Assembly: GCA_009602735.1 (NCBI GenBank)
Contig: WELA01005344.1
Coordinates: forward strand, 58,221-89,244
Origin: Mesotaenium endlicherianum
Taxonomy: Eukaryota; Streptophyta; Zygnematophyceae; Zygnematales; Mesotaeniaceae
Reading direction: 5' to 3'
DNA: 31,024 bases
The notes under the pieces are model-generated. The model had not been told where the DNA came from, did not search any database, and saw nothing but the letters and a program-made list of their open reading frames with translations. The first letter of the stretch is position 1. Every line of letters begins with the position of its first letter. Positions 28,201 to 31,024 of the stretch are shown piece by piece. Position numbers and translations under genes: made by a program.

Positions 28201-30527
28201 TGTACTGATGACTGTGTGCACGTGCATGCATGCATGTGTGCGCATGTGCGTGTCTGGGGGGGATACGTGGGGGGTTAACGAGATGCAAGTATATGGGGGG
28301 TGTGAATGGGTATGTCTGTGGTTCATATGTGAGCAACACTTTGGCAAGGGTTTCTGTAGAGGGGCACACGCCCACATAGAAACACGACACACGCACACGC
28401 ACACATACTAAGGCACACGCACACGCTCACACACACTCACACACACACACACACACGCGCACGCGCACTTGCACACTTCGTTACACAGCTACCTGCGCAC
28501 GCAGCCACACACGCACGCACAAATGCACACACACTCACACGTACACACACGCACACACGCACACACTCTCACACTCACACACGCACACACGCACACACAC
28601 ACACACACACACGCGCGCGCGCGCACGCATACGCGTACACGCACACGCACGCACACACATGCAAACCGGCTTAGCATTCCAGCTGGGTCAGCTTTGATTA
28701 AAATCCATTGAAGCAGGGAGACAAGAAGAGTTCAAAAGACAAGATAAGCACACTGTTTCTGACTGTGTGCACAGACTTAAACCTGTGGCACAAATTCGTG
28801 ATTTCACATGTAAGTCAATGTCTTGTAGTATATGTGTTAAGAGAAATTCCATTGCCTTTGCAGTATGAATGTATTCACATATTTTTTCATATGTATATGA
28901 ATAATGTATATGTGTTTATGCATATGTACGTATATGTATACATGAGCATGTATATGTGTGTATATATCTATAATATATGCACATCTGCTCTGGCTTGAAC
29001 CGCACATACAATGTCGGTTTTCACCTCCGTGAAATGGCCTTGATTGGAGGCGCGCACAGCTCTGCAGTGGCCGTACTTCATGCATGCAGAAATGATGCCC
29101 TTTTTTTCTCTTTTGTTTTGTCGCAAATGTGGGTGGGGCAGAGAAAAATCGTACGCCGCCGGGCAGTGCTTCCACGAGGCTTACGTGGACAAGCCCTCGC
29201 CGGTAAGAGAGAGAGATGGAGGAAAAAGAAATGAACACCCAAGGAAGACCCGCTCCTGCAAGAAACCCATGGATGCAACTGTGGATACGTAGATATACCG
29301 CATATTGATATCAAATCTACCATCTTGTTTTTTTTATCTTTTTGCCTGTGTAAATGGAGGTGCCTTGTCTTGTGCACCTGTCTGACTCTCGCCTATGGAT
29401 GCTTCTCGCCCGCATTGGCTTCTGCTCCACGGCTCCTTCTCCTTCCTTTGCTCTCTTGACTTCTCCCCGCAACGAGTGCGCTGAGTTTAAAAAGCGGGGG
29501 TCTTTGCCGGGTAGCGCTGATAGTATCTGGCTGTGACATGGCGTATTCAATTGTGGATAGCATTGGTAAATACATGCTCACTCGTACAAGTGTATCTCCG
29601 TGGGTGGTTGTGCACGGGTTGCGCGCTTGCACACAAACGGCGGGACGCGGGCGCGTGCGGGGCGGCAGGGGCTGGAGCCGAGGGGGGTGTACCCGCTCCA
29701 CAGCGAGCTGCGCAACGAGAAGGACTCCCAGGTGGGCGTCTCTTAGGATGACAGCTGTCGGGGCCAGGGTTGGCTTCTAGGGTGAGGGTTCGGATTTGGG
29801 ACTTAGGGCTGTGCTTGCTTGCTGTATTGGTGGGCAGAGGCACTGCTGGTGCCGTACTTGACCGGAGTTGACTGCACGGGGGCAAGAGAGAGGAGGGACA
29901 AGAAGGGGAGGGGAGGGGCGGGAAGAGGAGAGGCGCGCAGGGAAGGGGAGCGGGAAGGGAGGGGTGTCTTCACTGTGCACTAGCAATGCTTCTTGGAAGC
30001 TCTTATGGGCACGTGTACTGCTTGGGTGACGGTGGCCATGCAGAGGCTCAGGGGCCCTTGGCTCCCTTGCAGGAATGTTGCATCGTGCACCTTGGAATCG
30101 TGACGCGTGTGTGTGTCTCTCATTCACTTGATGCGGAAAAATTGTCTCCATGAACATCCAAATACAAGGAATCTGTTCGGTCGAGGGTGCAGGAGTGTCT
30201 GCCATGTGTGTTCAAAGGGAGGGAGGGAGGTAGGCTGAGGGGAGAGCGAGAGAAATTTGGCGCTGGATGGATGCGCTGACTCTGAATGTGCAGACTGAAT
30301 GTACCGAATGTGCTGAATGAGCTGACGGAATGTGCCAAATGTGCTGAATGCGCGGACTGAATCTGCCGATTGCGCTGCTTATTGCGCGACTGAATGTGCC
30401 AATTGTGCCGAGTGTGCTGACTGACTGCGCTGACTGAACGTGCCGAGCGTGGGGCTGGATGGGTGCGCAGTGGGAGCTGTCGGTGGGCACCGTGTTTGTG
30501 ATGGAGAATGTCTACATCAACAAGCAG
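25253..30527 (+). CDS. Unidentified type II membrane protein (five exons, 3' end off-window)
   Basis: Exons 25253-25454, 26497-27028, 29142-29202, 29669-29731 and 30471-30527 join with matching phases (1, 2, 0, 0) at GT-AG sites (GTAAGC, GTACGT, GTAAGA, GTGGGC, GTGTCC). Together they encode 305 residues so far. The N-terminus is short and basic ([18 protein letters not shown]), followed by one membrane segment ([17 protein letters not shown], about residues 28-44) and then an Ala/Gly-rich acidic stem, as in Golgi type II enzymes. Later blocks are [58 protein letters not shown] and [20 protein letters not shown] do not recognise the family. The topology and the last block remind me of Golgi glycosyltransferases such as GT61, a weak guess. 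No in-frame TAA or TAG occurs in the exons. The single N in the window, at 27186, lies in intron 2. Confidence 0.62.
25919..25941. repeat. AT-rich perfect hairpin in intron 1
   Basis: TATAAAATAC and GTATTTTATA form a 10-bp perfect stem with loop ACA. AT-rich TATAG/TATATC words follow to about 26000. It lies within the first intron of the membrane protein gene. Just upstream, 25718-25729 is a run of G. Confidence 0.7.
27090..28075. repeat. Scattered telomere-like TTTAGGG/TTAGGG words in intron 2
   Basis: GGGTTTAGGG, GGTTTAGAG, GTTTAGGGTTAGGA, TTTTAGGG and a denser block at 28014-28075 (ATTAGGGTTAGGGCTGGG..., ATTAGGGTTAGGTTAGGG) are spread through this intron. They are degenerate and not a telomere array. 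Similar words occur at 29776-29812 in intron 3/4 and as the complement near 1005 in the hydrolase gene. Confidence 0.65.
28383..28660. repeat. AC/GC alternating tract in intron 2
   Basis: About 280 bases of (AC)n with CG interruptions, including GCGCGCGCGC near 28613. His/Thr-rich frames on one strand and Cys/Val-rich frames on the other are repeat artefacts. Followed at 28870-28990 by ATATGTAT-type sequence. Confidence 0.9.
29880..29967. repeat. G+A-rich tract in intron 4
   Basis: GGGGAGGGGAGGGGCGGG-type purine-rich sequence of nearly 90 bases, potentially quadruplex-forming. Non-coding position between the exons ending 29731 and starting 30471. Confidence 0.75.
30274..30452. repeat. CTGAATGTGC minisatellite in intron 4
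   Basis: A degenerate 9-11 base unit (CTGAATGTGC, CCGAATGTG, CTGACTGCG) repeats about 17 times and ends just before the acceptor of the 30471 exon. It replaces a normal polypyrimidine tract there. Confidence 0.75.
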
Positions 30528-31024
30528 GTGTCCGCCTCGCGTCCCGGGCCCCCGCCCAGCCGCCCTCCCCTCCCCCCCTGCTCACCTGCCCCCGTCGCCC
30601 TCTTCAGCCCGCCTTCTCTTTTCTGCCGAGCGTCCATACCCTCCCCCTCCCTCTCATAGCATCAGACATGCGTGTGCTAGCTCTGATGCATGTTCTGAAG
30701 TTTTCCCGCTTGGAGGACGTTCTGATTTGAGTGCATGTGTGCGTACATACATATGTGCGGGAACGTATACGTATGTGTACATATCGGAATACAGTAGCGC
30801 TTCATGCATCTACATGAACGTGTATGCATATGCACATGTGGCATGTGCGCACGCATGGGTGTTCATCGTACTTTGACTATCTTCTGTACTCAATCACTCA
30901 GTTACCCGTGCATGCGTAACCGTGCACACAAGTTGGTGGGTAGCGCACCCGTGCACCAATACTTTTGAGACTTTACATGCCCTCTCCAGGTATGCACGCA
31001 GATAAGGGGGAGGTGGCGGGGAGG
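30528..31024 (+). other. Start of the next intron, further exons off-window
   Basis: After the GTGTCC donor comes a C-rich stretch (30540-30660) and then purine-pyrimidine alternating sequence. A possible acceptor CTCTCCAG at 30982-30989 precedes 35 bases that stay open, but they are too short to judge. Confidence 0.4.

Noticed and set aside
1..31024. tRNA, rRNA, CRISPR arrays, bacterial operons
   Set aside because: I saw no cloverleaf with A and B boxes, no conserved rRNA core, and no regularly spaced repeats with unique spacers; the gene structures are eukaryotic.

Overview
The window looks like nuclear DNA of a green alga (Viridiplantae). The cellular genes are split by GT-AG introns into very short exons. 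One encodes a plant-type metallo-beta-lactamase-fold protein and one a group 3 LEA protein. The two large mobile elements are a chromodomain Ty3/gypsy retrotransposon and a PAT/Kangaroo-like tyrosine-recombinase retroelement. No bacterial or viral gene organisation is visible. Introns and spacers carry long TG/AC tracts, C+T-rich tracts and degenerate telomere-like TTAGGG words.

Layout: 1051-4319 (+) is the 3' part (five exons) of a metallo-beta-lactamase-fold hydrolase gene. 5367-6564 (-) is a complete three-exon LEA gene with a TATA box and a decamer repeat upstream. 7561-8390 is bounded by imperfect inverted repeats and may be a small non-autonomous transposon. 8391-10798 is largely uninterpretable spacer. 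10799-18273 (-) is an F-box/leucine-rich-repeat gene cut in two by a 5.6 kb Ty3/gypsy chromovirus (11915-17524, 503-bp LTRs, TGAAG target duplication) that landed one base from a splice donor. 19371-24532 (+) is a PAT-like element with split direct repeats (A1 ... B1-A2 ... B2), gag, reverse transcriptase, a DIRS-type RNase H region and a tyrosine recombinase. 25253-30527 (+) is the 5' part (five exons joined in perfect phase) of a gene for an unrecognised type II membrane protein that runs off the right edge.

The most notable observation is in the reading frames. Within segments whose protein sense is clear (F-box/LRR gene, gypsy gag-pol, PAT gag-pol-recombinase) I count 12 in-frame TAG/TAA codons and no TGA. 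Several fall where the family consensus wants glutamine: the zinc-knuckle CKE-x-GH, the LRR NLR-x-L, and NA-x-L in the DIRS RNase H region. Read as Gln, the PAT gag becomes one clean 333-residue frame ending in TGA, and the gypsy pol also ends in TGA. This is what a nuclear code with TAR = Gln and TGA = stop would look like, as known in some ulvophycean green algae. Two cellular genes end with TAA where their families would be expected to end, which argues against full TAA reassignment, although an in-frame TGA follows closely in both. The alternative is ordinary C-to-T decay of old copies.

The gypsy element also carries a textbook -1 frameshift signal (A AAA AAC plus a 7-bp hairpin) exactly where gag must pass to pol.
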